DNA of 64,000 nt, taken from the NCBI GenBank assembly GCA_023159155.1, contig JAJNNX010000003.1, positions 868,001 through 932,000 of the forward strand, given 5' to 3'. The position numbers and the translations under genes are program-made. The notes beneath the pieces are model-generated. The model was not told the origin of the DNA. It saw nothing but the letters and a program-made list of their open reading frames with translations, and did no database searches. Position 1 is the first letter of the stretch; each line of letters starts with the position of its first letter. Below are positions 39,116 through 50,700 of the stretch, piece by piece. The DNA comes from Ustulina deusta. Lineage: Eukaryota; Ascomycota; Sordariomycetes; Xylariales; Xylariaceae.

Positions 39116-42100
39116 AATAGTATTTTCGGTAAAGCTACGATAAAGCAGTCTTTTATATAAATTTGTATGTAATAATATTTGTAAACGTTTATTGCTTTTC
39201 GGAGCGCAACTTGTAATCGGAAACTAATGCTTAACGCTTTCCTATACAAATTTATATACAAATATATCTACAATATATTAATAAACTTAATGCTAGCTTT
39301 ACGTAAAAACTAACCTAGTTAATTAGTTAGCCAGTTAATTAGCTAACTTACAAATAGCTAATTCCTTGTATAAATATACCTACAAGCAGCTTTTTATATA
39401 AATCTATATATAAGTTTGCTTATAGCTGTATATTTTCTAAGAAAACTAGTTTGCTATTAATTAGTTCGTTTATATTTATATGATTAACCGCCGAGTTTTC
39501 TGCTAGAATATACCTATAAATAACCCGCTATACAATTTTATATATAACTTTATTTGTAGCTATCCAAGTCTAAAAAAGCTTTTAAGTAGCTATTTTAATT
39601 AGCTAGGCCAGCTGCAATACGTATTAATTAGCCGAATTAGCCTAGTTTTACGTTAATTAGTTAGTTCGTACGTTTATGTACGTGTTCGAGCAGTCCGCTA
39701 TACAAATTTGTATACAAACGCGCTTTTACCCGTACGCTATACGTACAATACACCGATTAGCTAATTGCTTTTGTTTTCTAGGCTTTGTTAGCTAGGCTAA
39801 TCATATACGCGTTAATTAGCCTAATCGGCCTATTGCTTTATTGGATAGCTATACGCATTGCTAAGTTAGTTATTAGTTAATTAGCTAATTGCTTTTGCGA
39901 ATACGTTCCTATCCGAATATACCTACCAGCCGAGTTCTATATAAGTTATTATATAAACTAGCTCGCAAATATATAGCTTTTAGAGAAGCTTTTGTTCCAG
40001 TTTATAATAGCTAATCGCTAATATTGCCGCGTTAATTAGCCAAGTTGCTTTATTAGCTAACCGTACATATCGCCGCTGCAATAATTAGTTAAGTCTATAT
40101 TCGAATATTGTATAAATAAGTTGCTATATAAGTTTATATACAAACCTATTTGTACTTACATTGCTTATAAGAAGCTGTTGCTTCAAGTCCTTTGTTTAGT
40201 TAGCGTTTTGTTAATTAGCCGGATCCTCCGTTACGTATAGTCTTACAAACAGATTTACATACATATTTGCATGTAAATACGCTTGCAGTGCTATAGCTTA
40301 CGGGAAGGTCCGCTCTAAGCTTTCGTTAGCTATACGTATACCTCCGTTTTTCGTTAAATTTTGTTGTTTAGCATTTTCGGCATTTTCGGCATTTTTAGCA
40401 TTTTTAGCATTTTTAGCGTTTTTAGCAAATTCGGCATTTTCGTTGTTTTTCGTTACTTATAGGCTTTTATACCGTTGATCAGCTAGTTTTTCTATATAAA
40501 TCGCTGTACGAACAAGTGCTTATATAGTTTATATAGAAGCTAGCTTATATATATACGAACTAAAAGAAGCGTTAATCAGACTTTATTTTTGAAGCCTTGT
40601 TTTAGAAGCATTATTTTTGTTGTAGTATTAGCGCTATATATCGCCTTTTATGTTATTTGCGTTATTAGTTAGCTATATATATTATTAATTAGCTAGGCTA
40701 TATATGTTTGGTAGCTTACAAACATATTTATATACAAATTTATATATAAACATGTTTGTAGCTTATAAAGGAACGTTTGTTTATAGTTTTAATCGATAAA
40801 TTGCTATATTGTTGATTAGCTAGTCCTTTGTTTAGCCCCTGTTCTAATAGCTATATTAATAAGTCCTTTGTTTAATAGCTATACAAGCAGATCCTTATAC
40901 AATTTATATATAAATATGTTTCTATACCTATGGTCTAAAAGAAACTATTGTTTAGCTAGCTAATTGATAGACTGCTACGCTGCCGATTAGCTAATTTAGT
41001 TATATATATATTGATTAGTTATATATATACGTTAGCTAGTTTAGCCGTTATATATATAATTAATTAGCAACTTAGCCGATATATACGTATATAAGCAGTT
41101 ACTTATATTAATTTATATATATATATACTTGTATTAATATATTATACCCCGTTTGCTATTAATTAGCAATTTTATTATATATGCGTTAATTAGCAAGTCT
41201 ACTACGTTTTTTAGTTATGTACAAGCAGGCGTACATACAATTTTCTATATAAACCTACTTGCATATATATTAATCATTTATGCAAAGGCTTTCCGATTAG
41301 CCCTATACCGTCCATACCGATTAGTTTATTTGTTTGCTATGCTGATTAGTTAGTATATTATATAAAAAATAAAGGCGTACAAACAATTGCTTATATAAAT
41401 TGTATGGCAATTTGCTTATATTTATATAACCTATACGTTTTACGCTTTATATATATATATAGCAATATATATATAGCGCTACAAATATAATATAGCACTG
41501 CCGATTAATTAATATGTTATTACTGCACTAATTAGTTAAATCGCTATTGCTATACTAACTAGTTAATCTGTTGCGTACAAGCAAACTTCTATACTATTTT
41601 GTATATAAATTTGCTTGTAGTATATATTACATAGTTAGCCGTATTGCTGATTGGTTTATTGTTGCTACAAATATAGTACAGTACTGCCGATTAATATATT
41701 ATTGCTACGTTAATTAGCTATATTGTATATTATTGCTGCTAATTAATAATCTTTTTTCGCGTACGAGCAGCCACCTATACTAATTTATATAGGGTTATGC
41801 TTATATTTGCAATTTTTAGAGTTATTTACGAAATCTATCTATAAAGCTAATCAAGGCTTATTTTACGAACTCCGACCTATATATATATTATTAGAAAATA
41901 TTACTGCAGTTATATAAAAATTTATATATATTAAAAGTAGTAAAAGCTATAGCGTAACTTTTTATACGGAGATTTGGCTTAGGTTTAAAGTGGTGGCTAA
42001 CTATAGCACTTACTTAAGTTCTAATACGAAATACTAGCAAATACTGCTATATATGTTAGGTCTAAACAAAATTACATACGTTTTATATAAAAATATATCG

Positions 42101-42183
42101 AAAGAATATAAAAAAATAAGGCATTTAAAGGGCTAAAAAGTTATGCCAAGGGGTTATGCCAGAAGGCATACTAGAAGGCATAC

Positions 42184-42234
42184 GGACCAAAAGAAGATCT
42201 TTGGACCAAAAGAAGATCTTTGGACCAAAAGAAG
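42184..42234 (+). repeat. 19-bp tandem repeat, about 2.7 copies, in element D
   Basis: GGACCAAAAGAAGATCTTT starts at 42184, 42203 and 42222; the third copy is cut short at GAAG. It lies between the module array and the tRNA-like segment. Confidence 0.85.
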
Positions 42235-42279
42235 TCTATTAGTATAAATTATAACCGGTTTAGCAATCGGCTAATCAAA

Positions 42280-42360
42280 GGCTTAGTAGCCTAGTAGGTT
42301 AGAGCTAGTTCTTTTTTTTCTAGGCTATTAAAGCTTAGGGGTTCGAGTAAGTGTTGTGTT
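42280..42360 (+). other. tRNA-like segment with A- and B-box words in element D
   Basis: TAGCCTAGTAGG at 42287-42298 resembles a Pol III A box or tRNA D-arm. GGTTCGAG at 42340-42347 resembles a B box or T-arm. The 53-bp spacing is that of a tRNA gene. An eight-T run at about 42312-42319 would stop Pol III, and the two acceptor-stem halves do not pair. I read it as a tRNA-derived relic, possibly a SINE-like head, not as a working tRNA. Confidence 0.3.
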
Positions 42361-42444
42361 ATGTTATCTTTTTGGTATTTTTTAGCCCTGCATTTTTTTA
42401 GATTCGAAGCTATCTAGAGAATAAGGCTCCAAATAAAGGAAGTT

Positions 42445-42711
42445 TGCAGCAGGGCTAGTGCTAGCGGCCCGCTAGCAGCTGCGAATGTGGCAGTACGCTA
42501 ATTGTTAGCCGTATTTAGGCCGCCTGCGGCCCGAATCGGCTGATCTTCGGCTTGTATTCAGAGGTTCGAATAGCTATAAAAGCCTTCGAACTTCTTAAAG
42601 CAACATTTACTTCAGACGCATAGCATTTATACCAGTTTTCTAATAGCAGGCGCTCTAGTTTATTTTTATTATTTTTAGTTGTTTTAGTATCAAGTTGCCC
42701 CGTCCTTCTTT
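42445..42711 (+). repeat. Element D right terminal repeat
   Basis: 267 bp, co-linear with 38850-39115. Ends GTCCTTCTTT followed by AGTAT. Compared with the left copy it keeps C or G at some sites (GCCCCGTCC) and has lost them at others (GTATTTAGGCC). Confidence 0.8.
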
Positions 42712-43610
42712 AGTATTATTAGTAGCTTTTATAATTTTAATAATTTTATTTAAAGTAATTCTTTTTTTAATTATTTATAGGATTGTCCGAATTATTTTAG
42801 TTATTAAAAAGTTTAAAAGTATTAAAAGTATTTTTTTTAACAATCTTTCTAAAAATATAGATTATATTTAAAATTATAGCTTTTTAGTATAATTTAGTAA
42901 TAATAATTTAGTATTATAATAAATATTTTATAAAGCTTTTTTTAAATTAATAATAAGTTTAAACAAATTTATTATTTTAGCGCTTTTTAAATAAGCTTTA
43001 AAAACTTTATTAAATTATTTGTTTATTTATTTAGTTAGGTTTTTAATAAGTTTTCTAGCTATAAAATTAATAAAAGCTTTATATTTTAATTTATATTTAA
43101 ACTTTAGAACGTGTTAGGTTATATTTTTAAGCTTTTTAAAGTTATTATATTATTTATTAATTATTTGGTTAATTTTTATTTATATTAAGCAGTAGTTTAA
43201 ATAAACTATTTTATATATTTATTTAGCAAGCTTAGTAAGCTTAGTTTAGTAGTTAGTATAGTATTTAAAAATAGTTTTATAGCGCTGTTTAATGTTTTAA
43301 TATAGTATTTTTTTAATAATTATTAGTTTTATATATATTATAGTATTAAAATTAGCAGTTTTAATAAAAAAAATTTGTTTATTAGTAGTACGCTTAGTAG
43401 CTAAAGCTATAAAGCTTGCTTTTTTTTTAGAACTATATATTTTTAAAAATTATAGATGTAAATATTAGTAGTAAAGTTTTTTTTTTATAATAAGAAATTT
43501 TTTAGAAAATTAAATATAATAATATATTGTTTAGATATAGTAGCAATTTTTATATATTTTTAGCTCAAAATCGCTTATAGTAAAGTATAAAGATTAATAA
43601 GATTTTTAAT

Positions 43611-43854
43611 TATTAGATTTAGTATTATAAAACGTACTGTATATATATGTTTTGATTGTTTTATTTTTTGTTGTTTTTTATAGGTCCTCTTTTGTTTTTA
43701 TAAAGTATTTATTTATAAGCTTGCTAGTAAGTATAGCCTAGCTATACTTACTAAGCTATGTTGTTAAGCTATAACGCTTATATAACTAAGTAATCCTGCT
43801 ATCTATACTTAATTAGCTCTCTTTATAGCTACTAGCTATGGGCTAAATCTAACA
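43611..43854 (-). repeat. Element B LTR, right copy
   Basis: 244 bp, begins TATTAGATTTAGTATTAT and ends CTAAATCTAACA. Followed by target ATTGC at 43855-43859. Co-linear with 20482-20724 through CTTGCTAGTAAGTATAGC and TAACTAAGTAATCCTGCT. Confidence 0.88.
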
Positions 43855-44639
43855 ATTGCTAAGTTTTTGTAAAAGTGTATTAAAAATTATAGTTTTTTTT
43901 TTTAGTTAATATATTATTTAAAACTAAAAGTTGTTTAAAAATTCTAATTATTTAATTTATTATTAGTTTAATAGCTTTATTATAGCAAAATATTATAAGT
44001 TTTTATAATTTATAATAATTTTAACTATATTATTATAGCTTTATAGCTTTGGTTTTTATTTTTTAAATATTTTTATAATTGTTAGTAGTTTTTTATTATA
44101 TATTTTATAGTTATATTTAGCTAGTAAATATTTTGCTAAAAAAAAGCAATAAAGTGGTATTAGCTTAGTATATCGGTTTAATAAAAAATTCTTTTTATTG
44201 CTTAGTTAAAAGCATTTATTTTTAGTATTATTTTATGTTTTAGGTTATAGTATATTAGTACTAATGCTAAAATAAAAGTTTTTTTTAAAGCTTAAAAAAC
44301 CTATGTTTTAGAATAGTTAAAAGCTTCTAGCTAATTATTCTAAAATATTAGTCTAGTTAATAAGTAAGCAATTAATAAAAAACCCTTAATAAAGTAGTAA
44401 TAGTAGTTTGTAAAGCTAATAAAACGTTATAAAATTTTTAAAGTTTTAAATAGTTCTTAGCTAATAATTGCTTAAATTTTTTTTAAGTTTATAAAAATAC
44501 TTATAATTAAAATAATAAAGCTTAAATATTTAATTTTTATAATATTAAATTTATATTTTATAATATTAATAGTTAGGTTAGTTCTATTAAATCTTATTAG
44601 TACTTTATAAATATATTGTTTATATTTTGTTTTTAAGTT

Positions 44640-44990
44640 GCTATAAATAAAAATATTATTTAAATAAGCTATAATATATTTATTTAATATATTAAATAAT
44701 ATATTATTAATATAATATTAAAATAAGTTAAAAGTTTTAAATATTTAAATAAGCTAAATTTAATAATAAAAATTATTTTTTAATTATTTTTAAAAATAAT
44801 TTAGAAGCAATTAAATATTGCTATTATATTTAGTTTAGTATAGATTTTTATTTAGTATAGTATGTTTAAAGTTTTTTAAATTAGTAAAATTAAGTATTAG
44901 TTTTTAATTATAATATTGTTTAATTTTTTATAGTTAATATATATTTTAATACCTTTTTTTAGTTTTTTAGCTAAAAATATAAAAATTATT
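44640..44990 (-). pseudogene. Fossil reverse transcriptase of element A
   Basis: Minus-strand translation gives GIKIYINYKKLNNIIIKN (family GLRFCVDYRxLNxITxKN), then YTKLNIIAIFN (FTKLDIIAAFN), then, after a one-base frame change, AYLNNIFIYS (AYLDDILIYS) at 44640-44669. Asp-to-Asn and Cys-to-Tyr changes are those expected from RIP. Motif order and spacing place it in the Ty3/gypsy group and fix the strand of element A. Confidence 0.8.
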
Positions 44991-47559
44991 ATTAATAATA
45001 TATTAGTATATATAAAACTTTTTAATAAATATTTATTTAAGTATTTTTAAACTATTAAAAGTTTTATTAAAAATATAAGCTTTGTTTTAAAGTTTAGTAA
45101 AGTAATATTTAGTATAAAGTTTATTTTATAATTAAAAAAGTAGTATAGTAGTAGTTCGTTAGTATTTTTTAATATAAATATTTTAATTAAGTCCTAATAT
45201 TTTATTAATAGTTTATAGAATATTTTTTAAACTAAAAATAGTTTTTTTTTTTTAAATATTTAAATATATTATTATTAAATATTTTTTAAGCTATAATACT
45301 TTTTTTACTTAGTTATAATATATTTAAAAGCAGTTAAGTAATTTTTTAGGTTTGTTTATATATTTGTTTATTAAAATAAACCGGATTATTTTTATTAGCG
45401 TTTCTAATACTAGGGTTTTTATTAAATAACTATTTATTAATTTGTTTATAGTTTTTTTTAAAGCTTGCAAAATATTTATTATTATATAAAATTTTGCTAG
45501 TATTATAAACTAGACTATAATATTTTTTATTTTATATAAAAAAATAAGTTTAGTATAGCTAAAATATATATTAATTTATTAAAAGTTTTTTTGTTTTTAG
45601 TCTAATAGCTAAAAGTTAGGTTTAATTTTTTTTTATAGTAGTTTTGTTTTAGTATTACTATATTTATAATTTTAAGTATGTTTATTTGTTAATTTATTAT
45701 AAGATTATATAATTATAGCTATAAAAATTCTAAAATTATATTTATATTATTTAAAAGCTATATATATAATATTAGTTTTTTTATTAAAAGCTCTAATATA
45801 TATTATATAATATAGTATTATATAATAAACCTAGCTATTATTTTATTTGTAAATTTTAAAATTAAATATTAGAATAATTAGCAAGTTATAATAATATATA
45901 AATATAATATTAATAAAATTTAAAAATAAATATTTTAAATTAATAAAAATTTAGTATTAGATTAGTATTAAGTTTAAAATATATTAGAGCTTATTAATTT
46001 AATATATAAGTTTATTTGTTTTATTTTTAAATATTTTTATTTTTATTTTTAGTTATATTTTTAACTAAAAGTTAATTTTTTTTAGGTTAGTTTATTATAT
46101 AAAAATAATTGCTAAGTTTTTATTAGTTAGTTATTTTTATATTTATATAAATAAGCAAGTTATAGCAAAATAACTTTTGTTTTTATAGCATTAATATAAT
46201 TTTTTTATTATTTAATAGGCTTTTTTAGCTTTAATTAAAAAACTTTTTATTTAAAACGTTTTAATTTTATTTAGTTATATTAAATTATTTAAATTATTTA
46301 ATAATTATTTAGCGCTTATATTTTAATTTATTTTTATTAATAAAATAACATAGTTTTATTTAAACTTAAAGTTTATTATATTATTAAATAATAGTTAGTT
46401 TGTTTATAAAACAAAAGTTTTTTAAAATTTTAAATTAATTTTATTTTTAAATCTTTTTATTTGTTATATATCTAATTGTTTTTTTTTTTTTGCTAGCTAG
46501 ATAAATTTTAAAATAAAATTTATATATAATATTTTTTTTTGCTATAATAATTTGAATTGCTATATTATTTTAAAATATATATTTATAATTATATAAGCTT
46601 TATTAAAACTATTAAATATTTTTTAATAGTTTGTTTAAAGCTATATATTAATATTATTAAAGTTTTTTATTATTATTTTAGTTTTTAAGTATATTTTTAT
46701 ATAAGTTATACTTTAAAGCTTAAAATATATATATAAAATTTTATTAAATTTTTTTTAAAAAAATCTTTAGTTTAGTACTAGTTTAATTTATATTTAAGAT
46801 TATTAGTTAATATATTTTATTTATTATTTATTAAAATCTTTTTTAAATTTATTAAATAAAAACAGTTTAGTTATTTTTAATTATATATATTTAACTATAA
46901 TATTTTAATAAAAAAATATTATAAAAGTATTATTATAGTTTTAAAATAATACTAAAAAAAAAATTTAGATTTTTAGTATAAAGTTTAATATAAGGTTTTT
47001 AGTAATAAAAAATATATTTTATATTATAGTTATAATATTTAGTTAATATTAAGGTTTATTTTATTAATTAATTATTAAGTCTAGTTATTACTAAAAATTA
47101 TTTTTAAATATTAAAAGTTTATTATAAATATTATTAGTTATTTTTATTTTGCTTTAGTATTAAGCTTAGTTTATTATTGTTTAGTTTTTTTTATTTTTTA
47201 GTTATTAGTTTAAGTTAGTTATATTTTTTTTTAAAATATTAATTTAAGTAAAACTATTTTTATATATTACTAAAATTTAAATAAGCAGTTAGTAAAACTA
47301 GGTTATTGTTTGTTTATTATTTTGTATTGTTTTTTTTAAAATTATAATATTTTAAAGTTGTTCTAAAATTGTTTTATTAAAATTTAAATATTTATTAATA
47401 ATATTATAAAATATAATTTAGAATTTAAGTAAGTTTAAAAATATAAAAATTATTAGTATAAATTATCTAAAGTTTATATTATTAAAGTAGCAATTTATTA
47501 TTATTAAGGTTTTAAAATAAAGTTATATTTTTTAAAAAATTTTAGTAAATATAATAAAC

Positions 47560-47757
47560 TATTATAGTTTATACTACTAGTAGTTCTAGTATTAACTTAT
47601 TATTATTATATAAAAAAAAAGTTCTTTTTTTGCTAGCTAGTACTGCTGCCCTATTTATATATATAGCGTGGGCCAAGGCTGCCGCGTAATCCAGGTTTCC
47701 GGCGCATATTCTTCTGTAGTAGTAATCCTAGTATTCGGCGCATGTGGTTCCGTGACA
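47560..47757 (-). repeat. Element A LTR, right copy
   Basis: 198 bp. The inner part (47560 to about 47638) is heavily decayed (TATTATAGTTTATACTACT for TGTCACAGTTCGTACTGCT). The outer part from TGCTAGCTAGTACTGCTG onward is intact and ends GGTTCCGTGACA. Flanked on the right by CGTGC. Confidence 0.88.
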
Positions 47758-47762
47758 CGTGC

Positions 47763-50700
47763 CGCTGTGTTATTAGGTAGTGCTTAGTGTGTGTCTCACA
47801 GCCTTTACTGTCCTCATTCATAGAATATCTAGCTGGTAAAGGAGCTAACCATATAGGCCGTTACAACTGGGATGCTAAAATTATATCGGTTTTATTTGTT
47901 ATGAAGCAGCTTGATAGACGTAAGCCTACATTCAAAGGCTGGCTTGAATTTACAATCACAGAGAAGAAGGCTTCATTCATTGCATGCATCAAGGTCAACC
48001 TGCAGCTAACACGCGTCAGCAAGTACCGTCAGCTTGAACCCGACATGTGCTCAATTCCACCCCGTATCAATAACGGCTAAAGGTTTTTTTTGTTCCAAAT
48101 GCTGGACTATACCCCGAACACAGCTCACGATAGAGAGCCGTAAGATGAACGTCAAGACCCCAAACTACTTAGGTAATTGAGGCTGTTTAGTGCTGCTATG
48201 GGTGCGGCCAATGTTCCGGATCTGATTAGTTCGCCTAACTAATAGATGAACCTGACCCTTCATTAAAATTGTCTGAAAAACAGAGGTCTGTGTCTAGTCA
48301 CTGCTGACCGCAATCACTCAAGCTGACATGATGAACACCGGGGGCGGGGTACAACGGATAAGTATATGCTCCAACAATCCTTCCACGACTTACTCCACCG
48401 CTAGGTTTAGACATCAACGCCACATCCATCCCTGGCAATTATACATACAGTATTCTGCCCCCAGTTCGCCCTCGGTCGCAGTATGTGATCAATCCCCCCT
48501 CCCCCCAAACTAGCTAAACATGGCTCATAAGTGGCCCTGGGCCCGGAAAGCTCCGCCTCTCCGATGGTATTCGCAACCTGAATTGATTTGAGACACGTCC
48601 GGCTTCGGACCATTTTCAACAAGCAGCTATGACTGCGTTGGCTGACCCCTGGCTTTTCTGAATATCTAAGAAATACTTGCACTAATCGTTGCCAACTATG
48701 ACATTCGCTCGACCCCCATCGAGGACGGATTAGCATATCATGAGGGCATGAAAGAAGATTTCGCAATTATACCCCCTGAACTTAAGCTGAGTTTTACCAA
48801 CTGTCAACTATCTGAATCTCAATAGGAATAAAAGTTAACCCGTGATAAAGGGCCACTCCAACGAAAAAAAAACAGACAAGTTAAGGAAACGTTGCAGATA
48901 TACTTAAGTAGGTACATATTGCCGCAGAGTAAGGTCTATAAGAAATGAGATGAGCTAACTAGTGAAATCCAATAGGTAGCGCTGGTAGGAATTGAACCCA
49001 ACTCACGAGATAGCTCGCGCAGTGAATGGTGGGGTGTGTGAAGTCGAAATAAGCTTATTTATATATAGGTACTGGAACTCCAGTCCTGTGGGACCCTAAG
49101 AATCAAATCTAGATTCGGGTGTACGTCATCAGCATCGCTCCTGGTAAAAAAAAAAGGTGTAGAAATATCTTAAGATTGGTCAAATAGGCAGTTGGGCGGC
49201 TTCCTTGGAACTCTTACTGAAATGCGAGACGATGCACAGTAGAATTGGCCAAGGGCTCTCCATTCACCTTCAATTTTCGTCGCATAATAGCTAGGGAGAC
49301 CTTTTTCATCATTTTCCTCTTTTTATTTATATGACGGGTACCGCGGGAGAGAAGCTGAAGGGAATTAGGGCAGAAGCGCCTGATATAATGATGACGGAGA
49401 ATTTTGCTCTGGATGCCTTTAGGAATTCGGCTGTTAGACGTTCAACTCCCAAGCAGAGGGCGAAAGAGAAACGAAGGGATTGTGGGCGCTCTTGGGGTAT
49501 CAAGATAAGAGCACAACCTCGTTCGCCCAGCAAGTCGGTATGCACAAGAAGGCCTAATCAAATACATATTTAATCAATATCTGCGCCATCACAGCCATTC
49601 GAGAGTCTTTCATGTCAGATTCTCGCAACACCCCCGTACCCAAACTCGGTGAAAACCAGCATTAAGCCCCGGGGTCTTGCCAGCATAGTAAATCGATCAG
49701 TAATATTTTCTAGCACATAAAGACACTACTAAATCACAAAATTGTACATCTAAATTTCTTACTTTAATTAACGGGATGAGTGACAAGTAGCAGCAACAAA
49801 ACATAAGCGACTCGTGGAGTAAGCCGCCGGATAATATGCACTCAAAATGAGAAGTTGCAGGCGAGCTAATGGAATAATACAAATGGTCCCAATCAACAAA
49901 ATCTAGAGAATGATTTACGTACTGGCTGTTAATAACCCTCTCCTCTCTACTCGCCCCAAGAGCTTAACCTAACAAGCAGATGCTAGGTAATACGTTAACC
50001 AGACTAGTAGCTGTTAGTGACGGTCCTCCGGTATGCTTTTTTGACAGAATTAAAACGTGGCGCATATTTCTCCACATGCGACCGAGATTGACGTAAGTAA
50101 TAGACTTTCTGCCAATTGTCATCTCCACCAACCACAGCGTCGCTTTCGCCCGGAATAGGTAACCACGCTAGAAGCTTGATGTCATGATGCCTGAGCTAGG
50201 AGGAGCTAGGTAGCTGTTAAGCTCAATCCGGTGTGCAGCATCGCATCCCCGCAAAGTGACAACAACAAATGATCAAGGCATGACTCAGCAAAATATCCCA
50301 TTTCATCATTCCTCATGCGTATGTACATTCATGGCAAATACTCCATATGTCGTAATAATGTAATGTCAAGAAGGCCCGTTGCTCGCTCGCTGCCGGTTGA
50401 TAAAGGTAGTTAATGCCCCCCCCTCCCGCCCCCCCCCCCCCAGTCATCGGATTCCCTTCTTTCTTTTTTTCATCTATAATACATCCATATCTCATTTCAT
50501 TGCCACTAGATTCCTGCGTCGTGTCTACTATTGGCAAATAATCCCACGTAGTTTTCCGAGTGATGATGCAAGCCGGCCAAAACCTTCACTCGTTGATGTT
50601 GAATATGAAAGCTGCGATGATGCAGTTGTGCCCGTAGGTTTGGGAATTCTTGCTTCAAGGTAGGCACTGATTAGTCCCTAGGTCCGTATGTTGTACGTGT

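Larger units (their letters stand above)
39116..42444 (+). repeat. Element D interior: degenerate hairpin-module array
   Basis: A module of about 150-210 bp recurs with strong divergence. Each has an imperfect inverted repeat of about 45 bp, ideally TACAAGCA...AAATTTATATATAAA...TGCTTGTA, followed by words such as GCCGATTAGCTAATT. Clear examples start near 39381, 40243, 40705, 40882, 41218, 41366, 41573 and 41759; less clear ones lie near 39690, 40131 and 40488. No frame longer than 66 codons was found. A short tandem tract of a 10-bp unit (ATTTTCGGC/ATTTTTAGC) fills 40371-40440. Function unknown. Confidence 0.6.
38850..42711 (+). mobile_element. Element D: non-coding LTR-like element (LARD-like)
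   Basis: Direct terminal repeats of about 266 bp (38850-39115 and 42445-42711) enclose 3.3 kb with no protein-coding frame. AGTAT flanks both ends (38845-38849 and 42712-42716); the match can be extended to TTTAGTATT, so the exact ends are uncertain and are not TG...CA. A purine tract, AAATAAAGGAAG, precedes the right repeat, which suggests plus orientation. Composition is clearly less AT-rich than A, B and C, with mild C/T and G/A differences between the two ends, so it is a later insertion. The interior is built from a degenerate hairpin-bearing module, short tandem repeats and a tRNA-like segment, listed separately. Class is inferred from structure alone. Confidence 0.7.
20482..43854 (-). 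mobile_element. Element B: LTR retrotransposon inside A, itself hit by C1, F, C2 and D
   Basis: LTRs at 20482-20724 (243 bp) and 43611-43854 (244 bp) begin TGTCAGATTT (TATTAGATTT in the right copy) and end AAATCTAACA (AAATCTAATA in the left copy). They are flanked by ATTGC at 20477-20481 and 43855-43859. The 23.4-kb span shrinks to about 7.18 kb once C1, F, C2, D and their target duplications are removed. Just inside the left LTR the minus strand reads CTCTTTAAAGGGGTA, a polypurine tract, so the element probably runs on the minus strand. I could not identify its reverse transcriptase by eye, so the superfamily stays open. Confidence 0.85.
17027..47757 (-). mobile_element. Element A: outer Ty3/gypsy LTR retrotransposon, interrupted by element B
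   Basis: Terminal direct repeats at 17027-17225 and 47560-47757 begin TGTCAC (TATTAT in the decayed right copy) and end GTGACA (GTAATA in the decayed left copy). A perfect target duplication CGTGC lies at 17022-17026 and 47758-47762. The span is 30.7 kb, but removing B and one ATTGC copy leaves 17027-20481 plus 43860-47757, about 7.35 kb, an ordinary full-length element. A reverse transcriptase fossil with AYLNNIFIYS in place of AYLDDILIYS sits on the minus strand at 44640-44990. A is therefore gypsy-type and minus-oriented, with its integrase end toward 17-20 kb. No frame survives. Confidence 0.88.

Noticed and set aside
41153..41353. 66-codon frame inside element D
   Set aside because: No family signature, crosses one hairpin module, and lies in a region built from repeats.
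39381..41806. Regularly spaced palindromes resembling a CRISPR array
   Set aside because: The repeats are too long, too divergent and irregularly spaced, and the genome is eukaryotic; a repeat module of element D explains them.
48985..49015. tRNA-like T-arm on the minus strand (GGGTTCAATTCCT)
   Set aside because: The expected 5' acceptor, D-arm and anticodon arm are not found about 72 bases upstream, and the T-stem pairs poorly.
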